Positions 52,966-62,675 of a stretch of 64,000 nucleotides of DNA are shown one piece after another. The DNA lies in NCBI RefSeq assembly GCF_009696375.1, contig NZ_VUMD01000001.1, positions 310,001 to 374,000 on the forward strand, in the 5' to 3' direction. Origin of the DNA: Clostridium porci (GTDB lineage: Bacteria; Bacillota; Clostridia; Lachnospirales; Lachnospiraceae). The stretch's first letter is position 1; the number at the start of each line of letters is the position of its first letter. The notes under the pieces are model-generated. The model was not told the DNA's origin. It saw nothing but the letters and a program-made list of their open reading frames with translations, and made no database searches. Made by a program: the position numbers and the translations under genes.

Positions 52966-53073
52966 TTTCTTACGTATCTCTTACAATCTATTACTCCTTT
53001 AGGTATTGTATTCCATTTGCGTTTATTTTGTGATAAGGTTATGACAAGACTACAGTAAGTAGGGATGATGAAT

Positions 53074-54000
53074 ATGACAGATAAACGGGTTTGGATTGTA
53101 ATTGGTTGTATTCTGGTTATAGGAAGCGGTGTTACCTTCTACACGAATTCCTATGTTAGAAGCCAGGTAAGCGGCGGTCAGATGATTTCCCGGGCGGGAT
53201 CTGATTGGTGGAATCCTGGAGCGGGCGGCCAGTCAGGGGATATAAGTATTCGGGAAGGGGCTGCCACTACCTCAGAAAAGGACAGCCCAATATCAGAAGC
53301 TGCCCCGTCAGCGGAGAACGATATGCTTTCAGATACTTCGGCAGGCATTGGAGGCAGAACCCCCGGCAGCCTTCCGGCAGGAGAGGCTTTGGAACCGAAC
53401 GGAAGGATGGCAGAGGAGGCGGCCGGGCCTTCGGAACAGGGCCCTGCTGTGGCAGAGACAGCGGTGATGGCAGAGGACGGGCTTTTGGCAGACGAAGCGG
53501 CGGCGGTGGCAGAGGATGGAGCAGCGGCAGCGCCGGTTCCTATTTCACCTCTCACAGGCGTCAGACCCAGAGATGAAAAGACAGCCCTTGTAACTGACTA
53601 CAGGCAGCGGCTGAAGGATTTGGATAATCAGATCCAGAAGATGCGGAAGGAGGACAGGACAGACAGCTCTTCTAATGTGTACTCCATAAAAACCTCTGCA
53701 CAGACAGAGCTAAAGCTTTGGGAGGGAGAGCTGAACTCGATATATAATGCGCTTTTGGAGATGCTTTCCCGGGAGGATGCGGCGGCGCTGGCAGCAGAGC
53801 AGCAGGAATGGCTGAAAAAACGGGATTTAAAAGCGGCTGAGTGTACCTCCAAAACCGACAGCTCAGTGGAAGGTCTTGGGTATGCGGCTACTCTGGTAAG
53901 CCTAACGAGAGAGAGGGCCTACGAATTGGCCGGCAAATATGAAGAGGCGAACGGAATTGTGGTGGAAAGGGAGGAAGAGGAGACTTCGGCTGAGCCTTAA
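53074..54000 (+). CDS. Membrane-anchored protein with LprI-like C-terminal domain
   Basis: About 308 residues: N-terminal TM anchor (about 5-22), a long Ala/Glu/Gly/Pro-rich low-complexity region (about 25-165), then a helical domain (about 170-300) with LKLWEGELNSIYNALLEMLSREDAAALAAEQQEWLKKRD, reminiscent of the LprI/DUF1311 family (lysozyme-inhibitor type). The Cys in ECTSKTD fits that family in part. ATG 53074 has AGGG 9 bases before; ATGs at 53065 and 53068 are too close to it. Function is uncertain. Confidence 0.7.
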   Translation: MTDKRVWIVIGCILVIGSGVTFYTNSYVRSQVSGGQMISRAGSDWWNPGAGGQSGDISIREGAATTSEKDSPISEAAPSAENDMLSDTSAGIGGRTPGSLPAGEALEPNGRMAEEAAGPSEQGPAVAETAVMAEDGLLADEAAAVAEDGAAAAPVPISPLTGVRPRDEKTALVTDYRQRLKDLDNQIQKMRKEDRTDSSSNVYSIKTSAQTELKLWEGELNSIYNALLEMLSREDAAALAAEQQEWLKKRDLKAAECTSKTDSSVEGLGYAATLVSLTRERAYELAGKYEEANGIVVEREEEETSAEP

Positions 54001-54048
54001 GAGAAGCTGGAAGCAGTCCTATGAGCTTTAAAAGACAGTACATCATGC

Positions 54049-54108
54049 AGGCGGGAGAACCCATGAAAGGTTATGGTTTTCCTGCCTCCTTCGCTTTTAT
54101 TTTTCTTA
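54049..54108 (+). terminator. Terminator before alaS
   Basis: AGGCGGGAGAACC pairs with GGTTTTCCTGCCT (wobbles), then a T-rich stretch CTTTTATTTTTC. Confidence 0.65.
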
Positions 54109-54116
54109 AGTCAGTC

Positions 54117-54145
54117 TTGATAATTACAGAGTGGTATGGTAAAAT
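54117..54145 (+). promoter_or_regulatory. Sigma-A promoter for alaS
   Basis: TTGATA (54117-54122), 17-base spacer, TGG-TAAAAT (-10 54140-54145). No T-box follows; the leader is only about 50 bases. Confidence 0.75.
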
Positions 54146-54200
54146 GACGGTTATGTGAAATATTACGTTTTTATGTTGTGATAAGATGGAGGAAATGACA

Positions 54201-56849
54201 TTGAAAGAACCACAGTACCGCGGCGTGAACGAGCTGCGCCGGATGTTCCTTGAATTTTTTGAGAGTAAGGGACATCTTGCCATGAAAAGCTTTTCTTTGG
54301 TGCCTCATAATGATAACAGCTTGTTGCTAATTAATTCCGGTATGGCTCCTTTAAAGCCGTATTTTACCGGACAGGAGATTCCGCCCAGCAAGCGGGTTAC
54401 TACCTGCCAGAAGTGCATACGTACCGGCGATATTGAGAATATAGGCAAAACAGCAAGACATGGCACCTTTTTTGAAATGCTGGGAAATTTCTCTTTTGGA
54501 GATTACTTTAAACATGAGGCGATTGGATGGACATGGGAGTTTCTCACAGAAGTAGCCGGCCTTGATCCGGAGCGCCTGTACCCCAGCGTGTATCTGGAAG
54601 ACGACGAAGCCTTTGATATCTGGAATAAGGAAATAGGAATCCCTGCTCAGCGCATCTTTAAGTTTGGCAAAGAAGATAATTTCTGGGAGCATGGCTCAGG
54701 TCCCTGCGGCCCCTGCTCCGAGGTTTACTACGACAGAGGAGAGGCCTATGGCTGCGGTGAACCAGGATGTACCGTAGGCTGCGAATGTGACCGCTATATC
54801 GAGGTATGGAACAACGTATTTACCCAGTTTGACAATGACGGACAAGGTCATTATACAGAGCTGGAACAAAAAAATATCGATACGGGTATGGGATTGGAGC
54901 GGCTGGCCGTTGTTGTTCAGGGAGCGGATTCTCTCTTTACCGTAGATACCAATAAAGCCCTTTTAGATCGGGTATGCGGTCTGGCCCGCACCCAGTACCA
55001 GCAAGATTCTGAAACCGACGTTTCCCTTCGGATTGTGACTGATCACGTAAAGTCCTGTACCTTTATGATATCCGATGGTATTATGCCTTCCAACGAGGGA
55101 AGAGGCTATGTGCTGCGCCGTTTGCTGCGCCGCGCCGCCCTCCACGGAAGAAAGCTTGGAATAGAGGGCAAGTTCCTGGCGGAGCTGTCAGGGACGGTCA
55201 TTGAACTTTCCAAGGATGGTTATCCAGAGCTGGAAGAGAAGCAGGCCATGATTTTTAAGGTGCTCTCCGAGGAGGAGGAGAAATTCAATAAAACCATTGA
55301 TCAGGGACTGGCCATCCTGGGCGAGCTGGAGGATGAGATGCGAAGGGCAAAGGAAACTGTGTTATCTGGAGCTGATGCCTTTAAGCTATATGATACCTAT
55401 GGCTTTCCATTGGATTTGACTAGAGAGATTCTGGAGGAAAAGGGCTGGGAAGTAGATGAGGATGGCTTTGCCTCTGCCATGAAGGAGCAGAAGGATAAGG
55501 CCAGGAACGCCCGCAAAATCACCAACTATATGGGTGCTGATGTAACTGTGTATCAGTCCATTGATCCGGCTGTCACCACAGAATTTGTGGGCTATGACAG
55601 GCTGGAGGCTGATTCTAGAATTATGGTTCTGACCACAGAGGAGGAGCTGGTGGAGGCCCTTACCGACGGGCAGAAGGGCACAATTATTGTGGAGCAGACT
55701 CCATTTTACGGCACTATGGGCGGCCAGCAGGGTGACGTGGGTGTGATTACCGGTGAAGACGGTGAATTTAAGGTAGAAGAAACCATCCATCTTCAGGGAG
55801 GCAAGGTAGGCCATGTAGGTATGATGACAAGAGGGATGCTCCAGTCCGGAGAGAATGTTACCCTTTCTGTATGCGGGGAAAACCGTTCCCTGACCTGTAA
55901 GAACCACAGCGCAACTCATTTGCTTCATAAGGCGCTGCGCATGGTTTTAGGAAGCCATGTGGAGCAGGCCGGCTCCTATGTGGACGCAGGCCGGCTTCGT
56001 TTTGATTTTACCCATTACTCAGCTATGACTGCTGAGGAGATTCAGAAGGTTGAGGCTTTGGTTAATGGGGAGATCCAGAAAGGGCTTAGTGTGGAGACAA
56101 AGCTTATGAATCTGGACGAGGCCAAAAAGACGGGGGCCATGGCGCTATTTGGAGAAAAATACGGAGAAATGGTTCGTGTGGTTCAGATGGGTGATTTTTC
56201 TACTGAGCTTTGTGGAGGAACTCACGTTGCGAATACAGGGACTATCGCCTCTTTTAAGATCATTTCCGAAACTGGCATCGCGGCCGGGGTTAGGCGTATT
56301 GAAGCCCTGACCTCTCAGGGATTGATGAAGCATTATGAGGAGGTTGAAGCCCAGCTGGTTAAGGCGGCTAAGACAGCTAAGACGACGCCTGCCTCCCTAT
56401 CTTCCAGAATTGAGTCTCTTCTGGAGGAAATTAAGACTCTGAATTCTGAGAATGAGAAGCTTAAGAGCAAGCTGGCCAATGACTCGGTAGGAGATGTTTT
56501 GAGTCAGGTGCAGGAGGTTAACGGACTGAAGGTTCTGGCTATCAGGGTGGCAAACGTTGATATGAATGGTCTCCGCAGCCTGGGGGATCAGATGAAGGAA
56601 AAGCTGGGAGAAGGAATTGTGGTCATCGCTTCCGAGCAGGACGGAAAGGTGAACCTGATGGCAACCGTTACGGAGACGGCTCAGAAGCAGGGCGCCCATG
56701 CGGGAAATCTGATCAAGGCTATTGCCGGCCTTGTAGGAGGCGGGGGAGGCGGCCGGCCCAATATGGCTCAGGCTGGAGGCAGGAACCCAGCGGGAATAGA
56801 TGAGGCCCTTAAGAAAGCGGTGGAGGTAGCGGGAGAGCAGACGAAATAG
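54201..56849 (+). CDS. alaS: Alanyl-tRNA synthetase
   Basis: An 882-residue class II synthetase with the aminoacylation domain (NELRRMFLEFFESKGHLAM, GRGYVLRRLLRRAALHGRKLG), an editing domain with zinc residues HSATHLLHKALR and CGGTHVANTG, and a C-terminal DHHA1-type domain with GGGGGGRPNMAQAGG. TTG 54201 is preferred: GGAGG lies 8 bases upstream and the N-terminus then matches the family; ATG 54186 contains that ribosome site. Confidence 0.96.
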   Translation: MKEPQYRGVNELRRMFLEFFESKGHLAMKSFSLVPHNDNSLLLINSGMAPLKPYFTGQEIPPSKRVTTCQKCIRTGDIENIGKTARHGTFFEMLGNFSFGDYFKHEAIGWTWEFLTEVAGLDPERLYPSVYLEDDEAFDIWNKEIGIPAQRIFKFGKEDNFWEHGSGPCGPCSEVYYDRGEAYGCGEPGCTVGCECDRYIEVWNNVFTQFDNDGQGHYTELEQKNIDTGMGLERLAVVVQGADSLFTVDTNKALLDRVCGLARTQYQQDSETDVSLRIVTDHVKSCTFMISDGIMPSNEGRGYVLRRLLRRAALHGRKLGIEGKFLAELSGTVIELSKDGYPELEEKQAMIFKVLSEEEEKFNKTIDQGLAILGELEDEMRRAKETVLSGADAFKLYDTYGFPLDLTREILEEKGWEVDEDGFASAMKEQKDKARNARKITNYMGADVTVYQSIDPAVTTEFVGYDRLEADSRIMVLTTEEELVEALTDGQKGTIIVEQTPFYGTMGGQQGDVGVITGEDGEFKVEETIHLQGGKVGHVGMMTRGMLQSGENVTLSVCGENRSLTCKNHSATHLLHKALRMVLGSHVEQAGSYVDAGRLRFDFTHYSAMTAEEIQKVEALVNGEIQKGLSVETKLMNLDEAKKTGAMALFGEKYGEMVRVVQMGDFSTELCGGTHVANTGTIASFKIISETGIAAGVRRIEALTSQGLMKHYEEVEAQLVKAAKTAKTTPASLSSRIESLLEEIKTLNSENEKLKSKLANDSVGDVLSQVQEVNGLKVLAIRVANVDMNGLRSLGDQMKEKLGEGIVVIASEQDGKVNLMATVTETAQKQGAHAGNLIKAIAGLVGGGGGGRPNMAQAGGRNPAGIDEALKKAVEVAGEQTK

Positions 56850-56900
56850 CTTTTGCTCTGTAAAAAGTGCAAAATAATCATAAGAAAAACATTTTTTTTC

Positions 56901-56928
56901 TTGACGTATGGTATTTTTATGCTATAAT
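56901..56928 (+). promoter_or_regulatory. Sigma-A promoter for rpsU
   Basis: TTGACG (56901-56906), 16-base spacer, TATAAT (56923-56928). Confidence 0.8.
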
Positions 56929-57003
56929 CATAGCAGTGCTAAAAATACCCAAACAGTTGTATTATGCACAATTACACAACTGGAGGGAGGTTAGGTGTGA
57001 GCT

Positions 57004-57180
57004 ATGTCGAACGTAATTGTTAAAGATAACGAGAGTTTGGACAGCGCTTTACGCAGATTCAAAAGAAACTGTGCAAAGGCTGGTATTCAGCAGGAGATTC
57101 GTAAAAGAGAGCATTACGAGAAGCCAAGCGTAAGACGTAAGAAAAAGTCTGAAGCCGCTCGTAAGCGCAAGTACAATTAA
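57004..57180 (+). CDS. rpsU: Ribosomal protein S21
   Basis: A 58-residue basic protein, read as [19 protein letters not shown]..., with [36 protein letters not shown]-type residues typical of S21. ATG 57004 follows GGAGGGAGGTTAGGTG. It is monocistronic between its own promoter and terminator. Confidence 0.96.
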   Translation: MSNVIVKDNESLDSALRRFKRNCAKAGIQQEIRKREHYEKPSVRRKKKSEAARKRKYN

Positions 57181-57212
57181 TTTTTAAGATTAATTGATGA
57201 GTTTTAACTTTA

Positions 57213-57258
57213 AAAACAGCCGATTGCTGTAAGGGATTACAGTAATCGGCTGTTTTTT
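57213..57258. terminator. Bidirectional terminator between rpsU and rqcH
   Basis: AAAACAGCCGATT-CTGTAA pairs with TTACAG-AATCGGCTGTTTT; T-tracts lie on both sides (TTTTTT on +, TTTTTAAAG on -). Confidence 0.85.
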
Positions 57259-57281
57259 GTGCATAGCTCCGGCTCCTTTCC

Positions 57282-57353
57282 ATACACGGCAAAGGCATGA
57301 GTGGATTTTTTGTGGAGCTTTCATTTACGGTTTGTTCATTCATGGCTTTGCCG
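57282..57353 (+). repeat. Inverted-repeat stem-loop element, copy B
   Basis: CGGCAAAGGCATGAGTGGA pairs with TTCATTCATGGCTTTGCCG at 18 of 19 positions (two G-U). The inner sequence matches copy A at 41809-41912; the outer 8 bases differ but still pair. The rest of 57259-57453 shows no gene. Confidence 0.6.
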
Positions 57354-57453
57354 CGCTTTTCTGGAAGACGCAGATCATTCTCAAACAGGCACAGGAGATG
57401 TATGAATCTGAGGAATCTATCCCTGCAGAGGGAATGGATCGTGCAGGGGAATT

Positions 57454-59199
57454 TTAATCCAGCTTCTTTAAATTACAGGAGGGAGCTGCGATTAAGGAGT
57501 AATTGGTATGGTAGATCACGAATCCAGGAGCTCCTCCTGCAACCCGTTTGATGTTTTTTCTCTGAATATAGTCGATCTCCACCTTGTCATTATCCCGGCC
57601 CTTGGAATAGTAAGCTGCCAGGGCTCCCGCCTCCTCAAAAAGCCGATCCGGAAGGCTCTTTTGGTCCTGCGTTTTAACGATCACATGGGAGCCGGGGATT
57701 CCCTTAGCGTGGAACCACCAGTCATTTCCAGAGGCTATCTTAAAGGTGAGTTCATCGTTTTGGTAATTATTTTTTCCTACATAGATGTGATAACCATCAG
57801 AGGACAGATAGTGGAAGGGGCGGCTGGTTATATTTGGCTTCTTATCCCCAGCGCGCCGTTTTTTGATATAGCCGTACTCCATCATTTCCTCTTTTATCTG
57901 TATCAGGTCGTTTTCTGCCAGCGCAATATCCAGAGCAGAGCTGATGGACTCCAAATGCTCTATCTCTGATTTGGTTTCCTGGATCAGATCAACCAGAGCC
58001 TCATAGGTCCGTTTCAGCTTATTGTATTTATTAAAATGCTTTTTGGCATTGTCTGTGGCAGAGAGCTGCGGATCCAGAGGGATGGTAATTTCCTTTCCGG
58101 TATAGTAGTTGAGGCATTGGAAGGATGTCTCGCCTCCTTTTAGCTCATAACCGTAGGTGTTTAAAAGCTCGCCGTATATGCGGTATTTTTCCCTTTTATC
58201 CGTATCTTTAAGCTGTTTTTGCTGAAGGTCATATTTTTTATAGTTTCTCTCCAGAGCTGTCTGGACAATCCTTCTGAGATCAGAGGATTTCTGACGGATT
58301 CTTGTTACTGTATCCCGCATGAAATAGTACTGCTCCAAAAGTGCGCTGATGGAGGACTGAGGCTGGGCGTGGCAGCCGCCTCCTTCGTAGCAGGTGAGAG
58401 GTACAGACGCGTATTCCACAGGCCCAGCATGATCGTAAATGATCACAGGAGAGAAATGACCTAGCGCCACGTCCTCCATCATTCTGGACAGGGTATGATA
58501 GAGGTGGGTTATTTCAGGCTCGGTGAGCTGGCTGGCTGGAAGCTGGGAATCAATGGAAGCCAGGTGGCAGAGCTCCTCAGCAATGATGGGACTGATGCCT
58601 GTAAGATGATTGTACAGGGCTTTCTGTACGGGCATAGGGGACACTGCTATCATTTGCCGGAAGACCTCTTCCGAGACAGTAAGAGGATTTTCCTTGGCAG
58701 CTGTTCGGGGGATGAAATAATCTCTTCCCGGAAGCACTTCCCGGACGGAACTCACATGGGAAGGAACGTGCTTAATGCTGTCAATGATGACGCCGTTTGA
58801 TTTGCAGAATATAATATTGCTGTGTTTGCCCATAATTTCCACAATCAGCTTTTTGCGGCACAGATCCCCCAGCTCGTCCAGATGCTCCAGCTCAAATTCA
58901 ATGATGCGTTCCAAACCTGGCTGGCTCACTGAAAGGAGCCTCGCGCTGCCAATGTGCTTTCTCAGCAGCATACAAAAGTTTGGGGCTGTCATAGGGCTGG
59001 GTTTTTGCTTCTCTGTGAGATAGATCAGAGGCAGGCTTGCGCTGGCTGACATCTGAAGCCTGTAAGTTTCCTTTTTATTTTTAATGGTAATGAGCAGCTC
59101 GTCTTTTTCCGGCTGCGCAATTTTAGAAATGCGCCCGCCTTCTAAGGTTTCTCGAAACTCATGTACCAGGTTTGCTATGGTAATTCCGTCAAATGCCAT
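57454..59199 (-). CDS. rqcH: NFACT family ribosome quality control protein RqcH (fibronectin-binding-like)
   Basis: A 581-residue protein: NFACT-N (AFDGITIANLVHEF, LEGGRISKIAQPEKDELLI), a central helical coiled-coil region (about 250-440), and NFACT-R (GYHIYVGKNNYQNDELTFKIA, DWWFHAKGIPGSHVIVKT). In Bacillus RqcH adds alanine tails to stalled peptides on 50S subunits. ATG 59199 follows GGGAGTG; the upstream ATG at 59283 is not supported. Confidence 0.95.
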   Translation of the reverse strand: MAFDGITIANLVHEFRETLEGGRISKIAQPEKDELLITIKNKKETYRLQMSASASLPLIYLTEKQKPSPMTAPNFCMLLRKHIGSARLLSVSQPGLERIIEFELEHLDELGDLCRKKLIVEIMGKHSNIIFCKSNGVIIDSIKHVPSHVSSVREVLPGRDYFIPRTAAKENPLTVSEEVFRQMIAVSPMPVQKALYNHLTGISPIIAEELCHLASIDSQLPASQLTEPEITHLYHTLSRMMEDVALGHFSPVIIYDHAGPVEYASVPLTCYEGGGCHAQPQSSISALLEQYYFMRDTVTRIRQKSSDLRRIVQTALERNYKKYDLQQKQLKDTDKREKYRIYGELLNTYGYELKGGETSFQCLNYYTGKEITIPLDPQLSATDNAKKHFNKYNKLKRTYEALVDLIQETKSEIEHLESISSALDIALAENDLIQIKEEMMEYGYIKKRRAGDKKPNITSRPFHYLSSDGYHIYVGKNNYQNDELTFKIASGNDWWFHAKGIPGSHVIVKTQDQKSLPDRLFEEAGALAAYYSKGRDNDKVEIDYIQRKNIKRVAGGAPGFVIYHTNYSLIAAPSCNLKKLD

Positions 59200-59287
59200 T
59201 TTTTTCACTCCCATCAGGTGGATTTTGCAGCAGAGCCGCAGCAGTATTAGAATACCATAAGTTTCGGAAATAGGAAAGGGCAAATGG

Positions 59288-59316
59288 TTGACTTGGCCTT
59301 TCAGATGAATTATAAT
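59288..59316 (+). promoter_or_regulatory. Sigma-A promoter for yicC-gmk-rpoZ
   Basis: TTGACT (59288-59293), 17-base spacer, TATAAT (59311-59316). Confidence 0.85.
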
Positions 59317-59353
59317 ACTATCTAACTATGGATACGAAAGAGAGGCATTCCTT

Positions 59354-60232
59354 ATGTTAAAAAGCATGACTGGTTTCGGCAGGTGCGAGAACGTTACGGA
59401 CGAGTATAAGCTTTCTGTCGAGATGAAGGCCGTAAATCACAGATACCTGGATTTAAATATTAAGATGCCTAAAAGGTTTAATTATTTTGAAACATCCATC
59501 AGAACGCTTCTTAAGAAATACATCCAGAGAGGAAAGGTCGATCTGTTTATAAACTACGAGGATTATACGGAGAGCAACCTGTGCCTGAAATATAATCAGG
59601 CTCTGGCTGCCGAATATATGGGATACTTTGAAAGGATGGCGGAGGAATTTAACATACAGAATGATGTGAAGGTGTCGGCTCTGGCCAAGTTTCCTGAAGT
59701 TTTGACCATGGAGCAGACGCCGGACGACGAGGAGCATTTATGGGAGATACTTTCCTGCGCTTTGGAGGAGGCTGCTGTGAAGCTGGTGGAATCCAGGGAG
59801 CTGGAAGGAGAGAACTTGAAGAAGGATCTTCTTGGAAAACTGGATTATATGACGGAGCTAGTGGATTTTGTAGAAGCGCGTTCCCCACAGATCCTTGCAG
59901 AGTACCGCGCCAGGCTGGAGGATAAGGTGAAGGAGCTGCTGGAAGGCACTGCCATCGACGAGAGCCGGATTGCCGCAGAGGTCACTTTGTATGCAGATAA
60001 GGTCTGCGTGGACGAGGAAACGGTCCGCTTAAAAAGCCATATTGAAAATACCAGAAGGGAGCTTATGAGCGGCGAGTGCGTAGGACGCAAGCTGGATTTT
60101 ATCGCTCAGGAGATGAACCGGGAGGCGAATACTATCCTTTCCAAGGCATCAGATTTGTCTGTCTCCCATAAGGCCATTGCCCTTAAGACGGAGATCGAAA
60201 AGGTCAGAGAGCAAATACAAAATATCGAGTAG
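59354..60232 (+). CDS. yicC: YicC family endoribonuclease
   Basis: A 292-residue protein with the family opening MLKSMTGFGR, VEMKAVNHRYLDL and the C-terminal GRKLDFIAQEMNREANTILSKASD. YicC is an endoribonuclease in E. coli. ATG 59354 follows AGAGAGG. Usually remA lies between it and gmk; here only 40 bases separate them. Confidence 0.95.
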   Translation: MLKSMTGFGRCENVTDEYKLSVEMKAVNHRYLDLNIKMPKRFNYFETSIRTLLKKYIQRGKVDLFINYEDYTESNLCLKYNQALAAEYMGYFERMAEEFNIQNDVKVSALAKFPEVLTMEQTPDDEEHLWEILSCALEEAAVKLVESRELEGENLKKDLLGKLDYMTELVDFVEARSPQILAEYRARLEDKVKELLEGTAIDESRIAAEVTLYADKVCVDEETVRLKSHIENTRRELMSGECVGRKLDFIAQEMNREANTILSKASDLSVSHKAIALKTEIEKVREQIQNIE

Positions 60233-60272
60233 ATCACAAATACCGGAGTATTGAAAAATCAGGGAGAGAAAT

Positions 60273-60902
60273 ATGAACCAGCAGGGAATTTTAGTGGTTG
60301 TATCGGGATTTTCCGGGGCAGGCAAGGGGACGCTTATGAAGGAGCTGCTTCGGCGGTATGATAATTACGCATTGTCGGTGTCTGCTACCACACGGCAGCC
60401 ACGAGAAGGGGAAATAGGAGGGAAGGATTATTTCTTCGTTACAAGGGAACAATTTCAGCAGATGATAGAAGAAAAGAGGCTGGTAGAGTATGCCCAATAT
60501 GTAAATCACTATTACGGTACGCCCAGAGCGTATGTGGAGCAGAGAATGAAAGAAGGAAAAGACGTGATTCTGGAGATTGAGGTTCAGGGTGCGTTGAAGG
60601 TAAAGAAGCGATTTCCTGATGCCCTTCTTATTTTTGTCACGCCTCCTGACGCTCAGGAGCTGCGCCGCCGTCTGGTGGGCCGGGGGACGGAAACCATTGA
60701 GGTCATTAACGCCAGACTCCGCCGGGCGGCAGAGGAGGCTTCCGGCATGGAGGCATATGATTATCTGCTGATCAATGATGAAATTGACACCTGTGTAGAG
60801 CAGATGCATCAGTTAATTCAGCTTCAGCATAATAAGACTGGCTATCATCTGGAGTTTTTAAGCCGGATGCGGGAGGAGCTTTGCCATCTGGATGACAGAT
60901 AG
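60273..60902 (+). CDS. gmk: Guanylate kinase
   Basis: A 209-residue kinase: P-loop SGFSGAGKGT, SVSATTRQPREGEIGGKDYFFV for GMP binding, and VILEIEVQGALKVKK. It converts GMP to GDP. ATG 60273 follows AGGGAGAG. Confidence 0.96.
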   Translation: MNQQGILVVVSGFSGAGKGTLMKELLRRYDNYALSVSATTRQPREGEIGGKDYFFVTREQFQQMIEEKRLVEYAQYVNHYYGTPRAYVEQRMKEGKDVILEIEVQGALKVKKRFPDALLIFVTPPDAQELRRRLVGRGTETIEVINARLRRAAEEASGMEAYDYLLINDEIDTCVEQMHQLIQLQHNKTGYHLEFLSRMREELCHLDDR

Positions 60903-60960
60903 AAGGCGGAAGGTATAGGATGAATTCAAATAAATAATCATTTTGAAAGGGGAATATAAA

Positions 60961-61224
60961 ATGTTGCATCCATCATACACAGATTTAATTGAGGCAGTTA
61001 ACAGCGATATTGAGCCGGGAGAGCAGCCGGTGGTACAGAGCCGTTATTCCATTGTAATTGCAGCCTCCAGACGTGCACGGCAGATTATCAGCGGAGAGGG
61101 CCCTATGGTATCACAGCTTGCAGGCAAAAAGCCTTTATCCATTGCCATTGACGAGCTGTATCATCAGAAGGTGAAAATCCTTCCGGAGGAAGAAATGACG
61201 GAAGAGGAAGAAGAGAACGCTTAA
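60961..61224 (+). CDS. rpoZ: RNA polymerase omega subunit
   Basis: An 87-residue omega subunit: MLHPSYTDL, SRYSIVIAASRRARQII (the family core), PLSIAIDELYHQKV, with an acidic tail. ATG 60961 follows AAAGGGGAA; an upstream ATG at 60943 overlaps that site. The hairpin AAGCCATC/GATGGCTT at 61225-61265 has no strong T-tract. Confidence 0.93.
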   Translation: MLHPSYTDLIEAVNSDIEPGEQPVVQSRYSIVIAASRRARQIISGEGPMVSQLAGKKPLSIAIDELYHQKVKILPEEEMTEEEEENA

Positions 61225-61322
61225 AGCCATCGTAAGCCGTCTCCTGCAAAGGCAGAGATGGCTTATGTTCTTTGGAGCCCTTTGAAACATACAGTAATAG
61301 ATTCAGGAGTTGATAAGATATT

Positions 61323-62675
61323 ATGGAAAAGCTCAAATTATTTTGCGTTTCCTTAGGATGTGATAAAAATTTGGTGGATACGGAAAAAATGCTGGGACTG
61401 CTTAACAGCAGGGGACTTATGTATACAGATGATGAGTCAGAGGCGGATGTAATCCTGGTTAATACCTGCTGCTTTATCGGGGACGCAAAGGAAGAAAGCA
61501 TCAATACCATACTTGAGATGGCCCGTTATAAGACGGAGGGAGTCTGCAAGGTTCTGATTGTAGCGGGGTGTCTGGCTCAGCGTTATAAGCAGGAGATTTT
61601 GGATGAGATCGGAGAGGTGGACGCTATTATCGGCACAACCTCCTACCAGGAGATAGCCCAGGTACTGGATAAGGCTCTCAAAGGAACCGGAGACAGCCGT
61701 ATTTCCTGCTTCAGCGATCTGAGCCGTCTGCCTGAGGGGGATGAGAGGCGGGTGGTGACTACCGGAGGCCACTATGCGTTTTTAAAGATTGCAGAGGGCT
61801 GTAATAAGCGGTGCACCTACTGCATTATTCCTTCCTTACGGGGGCCATACCGGAGCGTTCCAATGGAGCGGCTCATAAAGGAGGCAAAGGAGCTGGCGGA
61901 GTCTGGTGCAAAGGAGCTTATTCTTGTGGCCCAGGAGACGACTCTTTACGGTACGGATCTCTATGGAGAAAAATCCCTTCCAAAGCTGCTGAGGGAGCTG
62001 GCAAAGGTTCCGGGGATTTATTGGATACGGATTCAGTACTGCTATCCTGAGGAAATTACAGATGAGCTTATAGAAACCATCCGAACAGAGGATAAGGTTT
62101 GCAATTATCTGGATATCCCCATTCAGCATGCCAGCGACAGGATTCTTAGACGCATGGGAAGAAAGACCCACAAGGAGGAGCTTAAGGAACGCATAAGAAA
62201 GCTACGGGAGGCGATCCCTGATATTGCTCTCAGGACGACCCTCATATCCGGCTTCCCTGGCGAAACAAAGACAGATCACGAGGAGCTGATGGAGTTTGTT
62301 AATGAGATGGAATTTGAGCGCCTGGGAGTGTTTGCCTATTCAGCTGAGGAGGATACACCGGCTTTTTCTTATCCGGATCAGGTTCCTCAGATGATAAAGG
62401 AGGAGCGCAGGGATGAGCTTATGGAGCTTCAGCAGGATATTGCCTTTGAGCATTGTGAAAATATGGTTGGGCGTATCCTGACTGTAATGATTGAGGGAAA
62501 GGTAGCGGATGAACCCGCCTATGTGGGAAGGACCTATATGGACGCGCCCAATGTGGACGGCCTTATATTTGTAAATGGGGATGTGGAGCTGATGTCCGGC
62601 GACTTTGTACGGGTTAAGGTGACAGGAGCTGCTGAGTATGATTTGATAGGAGAGGTGTACGATGAATCTGCCTAA
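61323..62675 (+). CDS. rimO: Ribosomal protein S12 methylthiotransferase RimO
   Basis: A 450-residue radical-SAM methylthiotransferase acting on Asp of S12. UPF0004 cysteines are in SLGCDKNLVDTE, NTCCFIGDA and AGCLAQRY; radical-SAM motif CNKRCTYC; RGPYRSVP is RimO-type; a C-terminal TRAM domain follows. Overlaps pgsA by 14 bases. Confidence 0.96.
   Translation: MEKLKLFCVSLGCDKNLVDTEKMLGLLNSRGLMYTDDESEADVILVNTCCFIGDAKEESINTILEMARYKTEGVCKVLIVAGCLAQRYKQEILDEIGEVDAIIGTTSYQEIAQVLDKALKGTGDSRISCFSDLSRLPEGDERRVVTTGGHYAFLKIAEGCNKRCTYCIIPSLRGPYRSVPMERLIKEAKELAESGAKELILVAQETTLYGTDLYGEKSLPKLLRELAKVPGIYWIRIQYCYPEEITDELIETIRTEDKVCNYLDIPIQHASDRILRRMGRKTHKEELKERIRKLREAIPDIALRTTLISGFPGETKTDHEELMEFVNEMEFERLGVFAYSAEEDTPAFSYPDQVPQMIKEERRDELMELQQDIAFEHCENMVGRILTVMIEGKVADEPAYVGRTYMDAPNVDGLIFVNGDVELMSGDFVRVKVTGAAEYDLIGEVYDESA

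Noticed and set aside
54146-54200. T-box leader before alaS
   Set aside because: The leader is too short and has no T-box or specifier structure.
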